Shown: positions 5,811 to 13,402 of the stretch, one piece after another
How the letters are laid out: every line of letters begins with the position of its first letter
How positions within the stretch are numbered: position 1 is the first letter of the stretch
Source: Lachnospiraceae bacterium
GTDB lineage: Bacteria > Bacillota > Clostridia > Lachnospirales > Lachnospiraceae
Direction of reading: 5' to 3'
NCBI GenBank assembly: GCA_017622875.1
Contig: JAGAQG010000046.1
Span: 16,646-80,645 of the forward strand
DNA length: 64,000 nucleotides
The notes under the pieces: model-generated
Database searches by the model: none
Seen by the model: the letters and a program-made list of their open reading frames with translations, nothing else
What the model was told of the DNA's origin: nothing
Program-made: the position numbers and the translations under genes

Positions 5811-6611
5811 GTGATAAAACGAAAAACATACACATTATGCAATGGTGATGTGATAGATGTACATGAATTCTATGATGGCAAGTATGGAGCTCCAGGAAAG
5901 AAAAGACAGAAGAAAAAGAAACCAACCAAGGAACAGATGCAGAAGGTCAATAAGGCAAATAAAGAAAGAATATGCCGACAGAAAATGTTGGAGTATTTCG
6001 ATGCAGGAGATTGGCTATTTACACTCACCTATCAGACGAGATACAGACCGTTGAGCATGAAAGGTGCACTGGATCACTTCCAAAGGTTTGTGAGAAAGAT
6101 TCGCAGAGGATATAGGAAAAGAGAGTACGAACTATTCTGGATAAGAAATATAGAACTGGGAACAAGGGGAGCGTGGCATATTCATTTGGTTCTTAATGCA
6201 ATTGAAGATACGCTAAAGCTTGTGAGTGAGGCATGGAAATATGGGTATGTTGATCACATTGAGATTGGGAGAGACACGAGATATGATGAAGATTTCACTC
6301 AACTGGCTGCTTATCTGACAAAAGATGAAAATACCAGAGAAATCAAGAAGGATGGAACACTGGCTAAGCCAAAGATAAAGGAATCTAGTTATAACACATC
6401 CCGCAATATGCCTTTGCCGGAACCAGATGTGGACAAACTGTACCGCTGGAAGAAAGAGGTAAAACCAAAGAAGGGTTATTATATCGCCAAAAGCCATGAG
6501 GGAAATAATCCATACAATGATTGCAAATATAGGCGATACACTATGGTTCGGCTTGGAAGTAAAAAATACAAAGAATTAGAAGAAATGGGGTTGTTATGGA
6601 ATTCAGCGTGA
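5811..6611 (+). CDS. HUH endonuclease, rolling-circle replication-initiator type
   Basis: The 266-residue protein has the three hallmarks of HUH single-strand endonucleases in order: motif 1 'FTLTYQ' (70-75), the metal-binding HUH motif 'WHIHLVL' (H123, H125) and a catalytic-tyrosine motif 'YLTK' (Y168-K171). The N-terminus is very basic. No helicase domain is present, so it would need a host helicase. Such proteins nick and rejoin DNA at an origin; in double-stranded DNA phages of clostridia their exact task is not settled. Translation starts at GTG 5811. The following RNase H-like gene overlaps it by 16 nt. Confidence 0.75.
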   Translation: MIKRKTYTLCNGDVIDVHEFYDGKYGAPGKKRQKKKKPTKEQMQKVNKANKERICRQKMLEYFDAGDWLFTLTYQTRYRPLSMKGALDHFQRFVRKIRRGYRKREYELFWIRNIELGTRGAWHIHLVLNAIEDTLKLVSEAWKYGYVDHIEIGRDTRYDEDFTQLAAYLTKDENTREIKKDGTLAKPKIKESSYNTSRNMPLPEPDVDKLYRWKKEVKPKKGYYIAKSHEGNNPYNDCKYRRYTMVRLGSKKYKELEEMGLLWNSA

Positions 6612-7030
6612 ATATCTACATAGAGACCAGCCGAAGGGGACCGAGTAAAGGTCCGGGAAAGTATATGTATGTTCTGGAATACATTCTGAAGGACGGAACA
6701 CCGTATACGGTGGACGGGACAGAAAGCTTCGAAGAAACTCGTGAAAACGAGCTTGCTTTAAAGGCGATTATAGCCGCAGGAAAGAGACTGACAAAACCAT
6801 GTTCCATTCGGATATTTACTGGTTGTGATCACATTTTGAGTACGACACATAATGGATGGTATATCGAATGGCAAAAAAACGGCTGGAAGAAGAAAAACGG
6901 GAAAGAAGTAAGGAACGCTGCATTGTGGGAAGAACTGGTAAATGTCATGGATTTGCATGCAGTGACTTATACAAAGGACGAGCATTCCTACAAACGATGG
7001 ATGCGGGAAGAGTTAAGCAAAGGAGGATAG
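6596..7030 (+). CDS. RNase H-like fold protein, catalytically degenerate
   Basis: The 144-residue protein follows the RNase HI layout: beta strands around 'VNIYIETS', helix 'ENELALKAIIAAGKRL' with the conserved glutamate, strand 'SIRIFTGCDHI', then 'WYIEWQKNGWKKKNGKEVRNAALWEEL', a very typical RNase H segment. The first aspartate and the 'TDS' aspartate are not in their usual places (IYIETS and TGCD), so catalysis is doubtful. Its overlap with the HUH gene suggests a joint role in replication. Confidence 0.65.
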   Translation: MEFSVNIYIETSRRGPSKGPGKYMYVLEYILKDGTPYTVDGTESFEETRENELALKAIIAAGKRLTKPCSIRIFTGCDHILSTTHNGWYIEWQKNGWKKKNGKEVRNAALWEELVNVMDLHAVTYTKDEHSYKRWMREELSKGG

Positions 7031-7079
7031 TTCTTAAACAATTTTTTTAGCAGTTAATCATATTTAGGAGGAATCACAG

Positions 7080-7688
7080 ATGAAAACATTATTAGAAAAG
7101 TTAGAGAATTTGATTGCAGAGTATAAAGAAAAACTGCAGGAGTCAGAAAATACAAAAGTGCAGCTGTCGGAACTGAAACCAGGAGATGTGTTCGAAACAT
7201 CCTTTGGAGATTTGATCGTGCTGGAACATATCGGAGATAAAACAAAAGTGATCACCAAAGGATTTACAAAAGAAAACCAGAGGTTTGACGAAGATTCTCC
7301 GAATTTTGCAACCTCAGAGATTTCAGAGTATTTATCAAAAGAAGTTCTTGAAATGTTTGAAAAAGAATTTGGATCAGAAAATGTTGTAGAGCATATTGAG
7401 GATGTGTTTTCAGTGGACATGCAGAAATATGATTCCTACATGGGAAAAATAAGATTACTGACTTTTGAGGAAGCAAGAAAATACAATGATCTGATCGTAA
7501 ATAAAGAATTACCAAGATGGTGGTGGACAATGACACCATGGAGCACAAAGGAACGTGGTTGGGAATATTCAATCACCGTTGTTTCCCCTTCGGGCATCAT
7601 CAACGGCATTGAATGTGACAATTACTGCGGTGTTCGCCCAGTTTGTATCTTAAAATCTAATATCTTTGTATCTAAGAAAAATGACTAA
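7080..7688 (+). CDS. DUF6273 variable protein, copy 1, 202 aa
   Basis: A coiled N-terminus (residues 1-25) precedes a DUF6273 domain, recognisable by 'PGDVF', 'RFDEDSPNFATSEISEYLSKE', 'RWWWTMTP', 'VVSPSG' and the final 'GVRPVCIL'. This C-type-lectin-like fold is the usual target of clostridial diversity-generating retroelements. The C-terminal segment between VVSPSG and GVRP differs from the next gene only at codon positions 1 and 2. A ribosome binding site (AGGAGG) precedes ATG 7080. Ligand binding or surface recognition is likely; early-region placement is unusual for a tail protein. Confidence 0.75.
   Translation: MKTLLEKLENLIAEYKEKLQESENTKVQLSELKPGDVFETSFGDLIVLEHIGDKTKVITKGFTKENQRFDEDSPNFATSEISEYLSKEVLEMFEKEFGSENVVEHIEDVFSVDMQKYDSYMGKIRLLTFEEARKYNDLIVNKELPRWWWTMTPWSTKERGWEYSITVVSPSGIINGIECDNYCGVRPVCILKSNIFVSKKND
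7576..7651 (+). repeat. Variable repeat, copy 1
   Basis: A 20-nt left flank (7576-7595) and a 23-nt right flank (7629-7651) are shared with 8097-8116 and 8150-8172 (20/20 and 22/23 identical). Between them is a 33-nt core, in frame, coding IINGIECDNYC here. The two cores differ at 13 positions, none of them a third codon base. This is the footprint expected of adenine-directed retrohoming. Confidence 0.7.
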
Positions 7689-7702
7689 GGAGGAAAAGGA
7701 AA

Positions 7703-8203
7703 ATGAAGAATGGAACAATTGTAGAAATCAATGGACGTAAATGGACAGTACTGGATCAGACAGAAAAAGGTGTGTTCTGCATCTGTGAAGATATCGAAGA
7801 TATGCGTTTCGATAAAGAATCAAATAATTATGCCAATAGTGCTATCAGAAAATATCTGAATACAGAGTTTTTAACAGATATGGAAAGAGCCGTAGGAGCA
7901 GAGAACATTATTGCATTTGAAAGAGATCTGTTTTCTTTAGACGGACAGAAAGAATATGGAAAATGTGAAGATAAAGTGTCTCTGATCAGCGTAGATGAAT
8001 ACAGAAAATACAGAGAATATCTTCCAAATACCAAAAGATGGTGGTGGACGCTGACACCAGATAGTACAAAATGCAATGGTGATGAAATATGGGTAGCCGT
8101 TGTTTCCCCTTCGGGCTACATCTGCAGCTATGGATGTTACAATAGCATCGGTGTTCGCCCGGTTTGTATCTTTTCTCCTTCTATCTTTGAATCTGGGGTT
8201 TAA
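7703..8203 (+). CDS. DUF6273 variable protein, copy 2, 166 aa
   Basis: This paralogue of the preceding gene lacks the coiled N-terminus and begins directly with the domain ('VEINGRKWTVLDQTEKGVF'). It retains 'NNYANSAIRKYLNTEF', 'RWWWTLTP', 'VVSPSG' and 'GVRPVCIF'. Outside the C-terminal repeat the two genes have diverged normally, with silent changes. The variable core encodes YICSYGCYNSI. AGGAGG precedes ATG 7703, 14 nt after the first copy. The two may form a receptor-like pair. Confidence 0.75.
   Translation: MKNGTIVEINGRKWTVLDQTEKGVFCICEDIEDMRFDKESNNYANSAIRKYLNTEFLTDMERAVGAENIIAFERDLFSLDGQKEYGKCEDKVSLISVDEYRKYREYLPNTKRWWWTLTPDSTKCNGDEIWVAVVSPSGYICSYGCYNSIGVRPVCIFSPSIFESGV
8097..8172 (+). 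repeat. Variable repeat, copy 2
   Basis: This is the partner of 7576-7651, with flanks 8097-8116 and 8150-8172 and core 8117-8149. Of the 13 core differences, 11 have adenine in one of the two copies, consistent with a template rich in AAY codons. Confidence 0.7.
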
Positions 8204-8216
8204 AAGAAATTGAGTA

Positions 8217-8294
8217 ATGAGAAGCGACGAAGTACATGAGCAGATTCTGGAACAGATGGAAATGATAGATTTGACGGAGGCGATAGAAGAGTAG
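8217..8294 (+). CDS. Micro-ORF, 25 aa
   Basis: A 25-codon acidic ORF (MRSDEVHEQILEQMEMID...) ends 2 nt before the GTG of the PAPS-reductase-like gene, so it could couple translation to it. It lacks a strong ribosome binding site and may be only a leader. Confidence 0.35.
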   Translation: MRSDEVHEQILEQMEMIDLTEAIEE

Positions 8295-8296
8295 CA

Positions 8297-9191
8297 GTGG
8301 ATTTAGAACAGAAAGCAATTGAAAGAATAAAAACAGCTTCGGAGATGAGCTTGTTCTACTACAAAAAACCTCTTGTTTGTACATATTCGGGGGGGGAAGG
8401 ATAGTGATGTAATGTTAGAGCTGTTCAAACGTTCTGGTGTTCCGTTTGAAGTGCATAACAGCCACACAACAGCAGATGCACCGCAGACAGTATATCACAT
8501 AAGAAAAGTATTCCGGGAGCTGGAACTACAAGGAATCAAATGTGATATTGACTACCATTCGTTGGGAAATGGCAAACGACTTACGATGTGGAACCTGATT
8601 CCAGGAAAATTGATGCCACCAACAAGAATAGCTCGCTATTGTTGCTCTGTTTTAAAAGAGACTGGTGGGGCAAATAGAATGATTTCGACGGGGGTGCGCT
8701 GGGACGAAAGTAACAGTCGCGCAAATAGACAAGCTTATGAAGTTTTGGGAAGAACCAAAAAGGACGCGATTGGAATTACAGATGAAAAAATGCTTCTTAC
8801 AGACAATGGCGATATCAGAAAACTATTCGAACAATGCCAGTTAAAAGCAAAGACGGTTGTGAATCCGATTATCGATTGGAGATATTCTGATATCTGGGAG
8901 TTTTTAAAGGCAGAGAAGATAAAAACCAATGTTCTGTATGAATGTGGTTATCGTCGGGTTGGCTGCATTGGTTGCCCAATGGCATATAAAGCGCGTTGGA
9001 AAGAATTTGCGGACTTTCCGAAGTATAAAGAAGCATATATAAGATCGTTTGACAGAATGCTTGAAGTGAGAAGGGCAAAAGGTAAAGGTAATCAATGGAA
9101 GAATGGCCATGATGTATTCCTGTGGTGGATGGAAGATGACAACGTGGAAGGCCAAATGAGCTTTGAAGATTTTCCGGAATTAGTAATGTGA
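8297..9191 (+). pseudogene. PAPS-reductase/DndC-like protein, split by a +1 shift in a G8 tract
   Basis: Read from GTG 8297, the frame gives 'YYKKPLVCTYSGG' and then stops at 8402-8404. Read from 8373, the other frame gives 'GGKDSDVMLELFKRSG' and continues to 9191. Seven G instead of eight (8389-8396) would restore a complete adenylyl-binding loop 'YSGGKDS' and a protein of about 297 residues. The C-terminal 'RRVGCIGCP' cysteine motif of phage PAPS reductase-like enzymes is intact. These enzymes activate sulfur or modify nucleotides; the phage substrate is unknown. The shift may be a slipped-strand phase switch, a true mutation or a sequencing error. Confidence 0.75.
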
Positions 9192-9224
9192 AAATACGAA
9201 AAGGACATCCGAAGATGCCCTTTA

Positions 9225-9297
9225 TACGGATGATGGGACTCGAACCCACGACCATGTCTTTATTAGAGACGCGCTCTATCCACTGAGCTACACCAAT
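9225..9297 (-). tRNA. tRNA-like gene with AAU anticodon (Ile-type), imperfect acceptor
   Basis: On the minus strand, the D-arm (GCTC-AGTGGATA-GAGC), the anticodon loop CTAATAA on a 4-bp stem (GTCT/AGAC) and the T-arm (GTGGG-TTCGAGT-CCCAT) are all present. The acceptor (ATTGGTG/CATCCGT) has one mismatch and two G-U pairs, and no CCA is encoded. A34 in an Ile tRNA is unusual in bacteria. It lies against the direction of all surrounding phage genes and may be decaying. Confidence 0.6.
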
Positions 9298-9384
9298 AGA
9301 TATTTTAGTTGGAAATATTGAAAATGTCAAGAAAGGAGAGCGGAGCCGCTGCAGCTTAAAGGATATCCTGAGCTCCTTTCAAAG

Positions 9385-10551
9385 ATGGGAATAGGAAAAA
9401 ACTGGACTAAAGAGGAAGAAGAATATCTGGCAGAAAAATGGGGAACGGTTTCTGTTGGAGCTATCGCAAAAAAACTTGGACGCTCGGAAAATGCGATTAT
9501 AGTGCGCAAAGAACGCCTTGGTCTTGGCGCGTTTTTAGAAAGCGGAGAATATATCACCTGGAATAAATTAAGCCTGGCACTTGGCAAAGGTACTGTTAGC
9601 GCTTATTGCATGACTTCGTGGGTCAAGAATAGAGATTTTCCGGTACATACAAAAAGAGTAAAGCAAAATACATATAAAGTTGTGTATCTGGATGAGTGGT
9701 GGGCATGGGCTGAAAAGAACCGGGATATACTGGATTTTTCAACATTTGAAGAAAATGTTCTGGGAAAGGAACCGGAATGGGTAAAAGAAAAGCGTAAACA
9801 TGATATTGAAAAGAAACAGAAATATATCACAACACCATGGACAGAAGCGGAAGATAGGAAATTAGCACGTCTGGTTGCAAAACAGCAATATACCTATGAT
9901 GACTTATCAAAGATGCTCCGGAGAACAAATGGAGCCATACAACGAAGATTGTGTGATCTGCAGATAAAAGATAGACCGGTAAAAGCAGATAACCATACCA
10001 GATGGACAGAAGAAGATTTTGAACATCTCGGAGAACTGATAAAAGCCGGATACGGATATGATCTGATGGCTGAAAGAATTGGCAAAAGCTCCAAGGCCTG
10101 CAGAGGAAGGGTTTACCAGATGTATCTGACCGAGAATCTCGATAAGGTCCGAGAGATTATAGGTACCGGTAAATTTGGAGACAACAGGCCAGAACGAAAA
10201 ATCAAGCAGTGGAACGTAATGAATACAGAAGAACGCATTGAGGCAAAGGATGAGTTGACCAAGCTGGTAGCAGTCCTGCAATGGAGATTCAAGCAGCAGA
10301 TCAATGAAACAGAATGGGGAGAATTCTTCCAGAAAGATATGTGTGAGAATTTTGGTAGCAGTTGCCTGCAGACAGAGAGATGTGACTATTGTACAAATTT
10401 CAAGAGAATCCAACCGCAGAACTGCAAGATGTGCGGAAAGACATTCTGGGAGAAGAAAGAAAACCTATACTGTTCCACCTGCAGGGATATGAGAAAGAAG
10501 CAATGGCTGCGTAAGCGGTTTGTAATGGGAGGTAAAAATGGCAGAAATTAG
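9385..10551 (+). CDS. SANT/Myb-like DNA-binding phage protein, 388 aa
   Basis: The protein holds three SANT/Myb-like helix repeats: 'NWTKEEEEYLAEKWGTVSVGAIAKKLGRSENAI' (residues 6-38), 'PWTEAEDRKLARLVAKQQYTYDDLSKMLRRT' and 'RWTEEDFEHLGELIKAGYGYDLMAERIGKSS'. A segment around 'ITWNKLSLALG' resembles a further helix-turn-helix. The C-terminus has paired CxxC motifs (CDYCTNF, CKMCGKTF, CSTCRD) that look zinc-binding. A DNA-binding regulatory or replication role is likely. ATG 9385 has no binding site; CTG 9349, 10 nt after AGGAG and in frame, could be the real start and would add 'LQLKGYPELLSK'. Confidence 0.75.
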   Translation: MGIGKNWTKEEEEYLAEKWGTVSVGAIAKKLGRSENAIIVRKERLGLGAFLESGEYITWNKLSLALGKGTVSAYCMTSWVKNRDFPVHTKRVKQNTYKVVYLDEWWAWAEKNRDILDFSTFEENVLGKEPEWVKEKRKHDIEKKQKYITTPWTEAEDRKLARLVAKQQYTYDDLSKMLRRTNGAIQRRLCDLQIKDRPVKADNHTRWTEEDFEHLGELIKAGYGYDLMAERIGKSSKACRGRVYQMYLTENLDKVREIIGTGKFGDNRPERKIKQWNVMNTEERIEAKDELTKLVAVLQWRFKQQINETEWGEFFQKDMCENFGSSCLQTERCDYCTNFKRIQPQNCKMCGKTFWEKKENLYCSTCRDMRKKQWLRKRFVMGGKNGRN

Positions 10552-10765
10552 ATGTGAAGAATGCAATTACAAAGCATTCAGAGAAGATAAAGCAGGAGTA
10601 AACAGATGGTATTGCAAAAATCCGGCAGCAGAGTTTGCACGGAGTGAATGTGAACCTACTCCGATGATCTGCAGAACAAAGAGGCATTCAAAGGAACTTA
10701 CAATTAAAACGAGTCCTAAATGGTGTCCATTCAGAAGAAAACATATAAGTAACAAAGAGGAATAA
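10538..10765 (+). CDS. Cysteine-rich phage protein, 75 aa
   Basis: ATG 10538 follows GGGAGG and overlaps the end of the SANT gene by 14 nt. The six cysteines (CEECNYKAF, WYCKN, CEP, MICR, WCPF) suggest a small zinc-stabilised fold. This is a frequent conserved hypothetical in clostridial siphophages. Confidence 0.6.
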   Translation: MAEIRCEECNYKAFREDKAGVNRWYCKNPAAEFARSECEPTPMICRTKRHSKELTIKTSPKWCPFRRKHISNKEE

Positions 10766-10767
10766 AC

Positions 10768-11031
10768 ATGGCATACACAGTAGAAGTAAAAAGCATCAGA
10801 GAAGTAGATTTAAGTATACTGCAGTTTCCGCAGGTAGCAGTCTATAACAGACCAGAAGATTATCCGGATAAAGCAGTTGCAAGAGTATTTGACAATGGAC
10901 AGCCTACAAATATCATCATGGTAGCAGATAATCCAGATGATCTCAGATGGGATATACGTAAGTATACAAATCTTGTGTGGTGCCCAAGAGGAAAAGAGGA
11001 TGTTCTTTCACTGGTAGGAGTTTATCTGTGA
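10768..11031 (+). CDS. Phage protein of unknown function, 87 aa
   Basis: ATG 10768 follows AAAGAGG. The protein looks like a compact alpha/beta domain ('VEVKSIREVDLSILQFPQVA', 'PTNIIMVADNPDDLRWDIR'). Its stop codon overlaps the GTG start of the next gene. No family is recognised. Confidence 0.55.
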   Translation: MAYTVEVKSIREVDLSILQFPQVAVYNRPEDYPDKAVARVFDNGQPTNIIMVADNPDDLRWDIRKYTNLVWCPRGKEDVLSLVGVYL

Positions 11032-11420
11032 AAAGCATCTTACATAACAAGAATGACCGGACATGCTTTCTGTGCATGCTGCTGTATGACGACGATAGTT
11101 ATAAGCAGGTCCTGGAAGAACATCATGTATTCTTCGGGAGGGCATTGAGAAAACTTTCGGAGAAATTTGGATTAAAAGTATATCTCTGTATTCCTCATCA
11201 CCGGTTGAGCAAAGAAGCGGTACACCAAAACGCTCAGGTGAGCGGAATGGTCCAAGCCTATGCACAGAGAACTTTTGAAAAAAAGTTTCCGGAAAAGAAC
11301 TTCCGAGAGATATTCGGAAAAAATTACATAATGGACGAAATAGAAGAAAATCAAGAAGAATCCGAACCGGTAGCAGGATTTACACCTATATCGGATGGAG
11401 TAGAAGGGATGGATTGGTAA
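11028..11420 (+). CDS. HNH-like (Ref/NinG-type) phage nuclease, 130 aa
   Basis: The likely start is GTG 11028, 7 nt after TAGGAG, overlapping the previous stop. The longer frame from 10977 lacks a binding site. 'CFLCML', 'EEHHVFFGR', 'LSEKFGLKVYLCIPHHR' and 'VHQNAQ' match the metal and catalytic pattern of phage HNH-like recombination nucleases. The C-terminal 30 residues are acidic. It would cut or process DNA during replication or recombination. Confidence 0.65.
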   Translation: MKSILHNKNDRTCFLCMLLYDDDSYKQVLEEHHVFFGRALRKLSEKFGLKVYLCIPHHRLSKEAVHQNAQVSGMVQAYAQRTFEKKFPEKNFREIFGKNYIMDEIEENQEESEPVAGFTPISDGVEGMDW

Positions 11421-11421
11421 T

Positions 11422-11559
11422 ATGCCAAAGAAGCTAAATGAAATGCAGAAAAGAAGTGACGATAAATTCTGCAGAAATAGAAAATATGCAGCATATTCGT
11501 TTAAAGCATCGGATGAGGTACGGGAAAGATTTAAACGTCCTGCATACGAAAAGAAATAG
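11422..11559 (+). CDS. Small basic phage protein, 45 aa
   Basis: ATG 11422 lies directly after the previous stop (TAATATG). The product is basic (MPKKLNEMQKRSDDKFCRNR...). The binding site is weak, so translation probably depends on coupling. The function is unknown. Confidence 0.5.
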   Translation: MPKKLNEMQKRSDDKFCRNRKYAAYSFKASDEVRERFKRPAYEKK

Positions 11560-11647
11560 AATTCATGCAAGTTAATTAATATATCACAACTGTTAGACTA
11601 TCGCATGATTGTTAGTGGGGTGGGTGGCAGGCAGAAGGAGGTAGCAG

Positions 11648-11860
11648 ATGAAAATTGGAGAAGCATGGTTAGTGTTTAATGATATCAACAATGATAAATA
11701 TACAGACGAAGAAAAAGGCGAAGCAATAAAGATGATTGCTGATATGCCAACACATAACAGTATTACGAAAGCTAAGATGCTGGATGTAATTAAGTACCTT
11801 TGGAATTTGTGTTTTGAAGAAGTGAAGGAGGAATCAGATGCAAGCGCAAGAAGCGATTAA
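11648..11860 (+). CDS. Small phage protein, 70 aa
   Basis: ATG 11648 follows GAAGGAGGTAGCAG. The product is helical ('GEAWLVFNDINNDKYTDEEKGEAIKMIADMPTHNSI') and of a type seen repeatedly in clostridial prophages. Its 3' end overlaps the next gene by 23 nt. The function is unknown. Confidence 0.65.
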   Translation: MKIGEAWLVFNDINNDKYTDEEKGEAIKMIADMPTHNSITKAKMLDVIKYLWNLCFEEVKEESDASARSD

Positions 11861-12092
11861 AGAGTTAAGTTATGACAACACAGCATATGGCGGTAAATGT
11901 ACAAAAGAAGTAAGAGAAACTGCGATTAATGCACTGGAAAAGCAGAACCAAAAGAAACCAGTATATATAGGCGGAGACGGTATCAGATACACGGATTTGT
12001 ACAGATGCCCAAATTGTGGGCAAGGTTTTACTGGAACCGGAATCGCAGATTATTGCTACCATTGTGGCCAGAAATTAGATTGGAGCGAGTGA
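11838..12092 (+). CDS. Zinc-ribbon phage protein, 84 aa
   Basis: ATG 11838 follows AAGGAGGAATCAG. A helical N-terminus precedes a C-terminal zinc ribbon (RCPNCGQGF...YCYHCGQKL). It is probably a small nucleic-acid or protein-binding accessory factor. Confidence 0.6.
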   Translation: MQAQEAIKELSYDNTAYGGKCTKEVRETAINALEKQNQKKPVYIGGDGIRYTDLYRCPNCGQGFTGTGIADYCYHCGQKLDWSE

Positions 12093-12093
12093 T

Positions 12094-12513
12094 ATGGAAA
12101 GATTAACGATTGAAAAGATTAAGAGCCTTAAAGAAGCCATGAGAAGCAATATGAATGTTTATTTTTATGATGATGTCATGAAAGTGTTTGATGAACTTTT
12201 GGAAAAAAGAAATGCCGAAGAACAGGGCTTGCTTCTGAGATTGCCTTGCAGATTAGGTGACATCATCGACAGAATTATATCTCATAACGAGATTGTTACA
12301 TTGATGTTTGAAACCGAGGTATGTAGTTTTAGAGGTTTACAACGTTTTTGGCATGGAATGGCATGGAATATCCCGAAAGAATATTTGGAACTGCCATTTG
12401 TAAAAATTCATGGAGTTGTTCCAGATAAAATCACTGAAGCAGATACTATTTGGATTGAAGTGAGAAAAGAAGCAGAACAGGCACTTGCAAGAATGGAGAA
12501 AGAGAATGGCTAG
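12094..12513 (+). CDS. Phage protein of unknown function, 139 aa
   Basis: ATG 12094 overlaps the preceding TGA region (TGATATG). The N-terminal 'LTIEKIKSLKEAMRSNMNVYFYDDVMKVFDELLEKR' is helical, and the centre ('LLLRLPCRLGDIIDRIISHNEIVTLMFETEVCSFRG') looks like a small beta domain. It overlaps the YopX gene by 8 nt. No function is assignable. Confidence 0.55.
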   Translation: MERLTIEKIKSLKEAMRSNMNVYFYDDVMKVFDELLEKRNAEEQGLLLRLPCRLGDIIDRIISHNEIVTLMFETEVCSFRGLQRFWHGMAWNIPKEYLELPFVKIHGVVPDKITEADTIWIEVRKEAEQALARMEKENG

Positions 12514-12883
12514 AGAAATTTTATTCAAAGCAAAACGCAAGGATAATGGCGAATGGGTAGAAGGACTACCAGCGATATTTTGGGAAGAATATTATATGTT
12601 CAATCCAAATGATAAAAATATGGCATACGGGATAGATATCGATACTCTCTGCCAGTACACCGGACTTACCGACAAGAACGGTAATAAAATTTGGGAGCAT
12701 GACATTATTAAATGCGGAATAAAAATGTATGTTTTCTGGGATGAACATTTTGCAAGTTGGTGTTTGACTAGAAAAGGATGGCTGTATAAGCATTTCTTTG
12801 GAGAGTCTCAGGAACCGGAAGATTGCGAAGTAATCGGAAACATCTTTGATAATCCGGAATTATTGGAGGACGAACATGGGTGA
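12506..12883 (+). CDS. YopX family phage protein, 125 aa
   Basis: The family signature is clear: 'REILFKAKRKDNGEWVEG' at the N-terminus, 'DTLCQYTGLTDKNGNKIWEHDII' in the middle and 'EVIGNIFDNPELL' at the end. ATG 12506 follows GGAGAAAGAGA and gives the usual family start. YopX proteins are common in Gram-positive phages; their function is not known. Confidence 0.85.
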   Translation: MAREILFKAKRKDNGEWVEGLPAIFWEEYYMFNPNDKNMAYGIDIDTLCQYTGLTDKNGNKIWEHDIIKCGIKMYVFWDEHFASWCLTRKGWLYKHFFGESQEPEDCEVIGNIFDNPELLEDEHG

Positions 12884-13061
12884 ATATAAATGCACAGCTT
12901 CCATTGATGGAGTTTGTAGAAACGTGATTGGGAATGGTACGAAATGTAATGGGTTTAGTCAGGTGTGTAGATTGAGACCAACTTATGAAAAGTTGCAACA
13001 AATTGAAGAATCTTTGGAAAGTAAAATAAAAAACTGTTTCGGAATAAAAGGGGATGTGTAA
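12876..13061 (+). CDS. Cysteine-containing small phage protein, 61 aa
   Basis: ATG 12876 follows TTGGAGGACGAAC and overlaps the YopX gene by 8 nt. Five cysteines (CTAS, VCRN, KCNG, VCRL, NCFG) in 61 residues suggest a metal site. The function is unknown. Confidence 0.55.
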   Translation: MGEYKCTASIDGVCRNVIGNGTKCNGFSQVCRLRPTYEKLQQIEESLESKIKNCFGIKGDV

Positions 13062-13062
13062 T

Positions 13063-13350
13063 ATGAGCAGATTAATTGATGCAGATAAAATTGACTTTAA
13101 CGAAATATTTAAAGGACAATCGGACTTTGCGAAAGATACAAGAGAAGCAGCACAAAGTCTTATCGATGCACAACCAACAGTCGAAGCTGTTCCAGTGGTG
13201 CAGCTTGAATCTGTCTTAAAAGAAGCATATTTAGAAATCGCAAATGGATATTCAGTATCGGATTTACAGTCTGATAGTGACAAGGTTGCATGTGTGGCAA
13301 GTAAATTTCGCCAGACGGTATTAGATAAATTGCGAACTTCTGCGAAGTAA
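13063..13350 (+). CDS. Phage protein of 'RLIDAD...AQPTVEAVPV' type, 95 aa
   Basis: ATG 13063 was preferred because homologues typically begin 'MSRLIDADKI'. The centre, 'AAQSLIDAQPTVEAVPVV', is a widespread short module in Firmicute phage accessory proteins. A helical C-terminus follows. The role is unknown. Confidence 0.6.
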   Translation: MSRLIDADKIDFNEIFKGQSDFAKDTREAAQSLIDAQPTVEAVPVVQLESVLKEAYLEIANGYSVSDLQSDSDKVACVASKFRQTVLDKLRTSAK

Positions 13351-13353
13351 ATG

Positions 13354-13381
13354 CGGAGTAGAACGGAGTAATGACGGAGTA
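13354..13381 (+). repeat. Three tandem CGGAGTA repeats
   Basis: CGGAGTA occurs at 13354, 13364 and 13375 in the 52-bp gap before the Lar-like gene. It may have arisen by slippage; no function is evident. Confidence 0.45.
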
Positions 13382-13402
13382 GAAAGAATGTAGGTGAACA
13401 AA

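Noticed and set aside
7080-9200. Diversity-generating retroelement reverse transcriptase or template repeat near the DUF6273 pair
   Set aside because: No reverse-transcriptase motif was found in any frame here or elsewhere in the window, and neither flank recurs as an A-rich template. Only the targets are visible.
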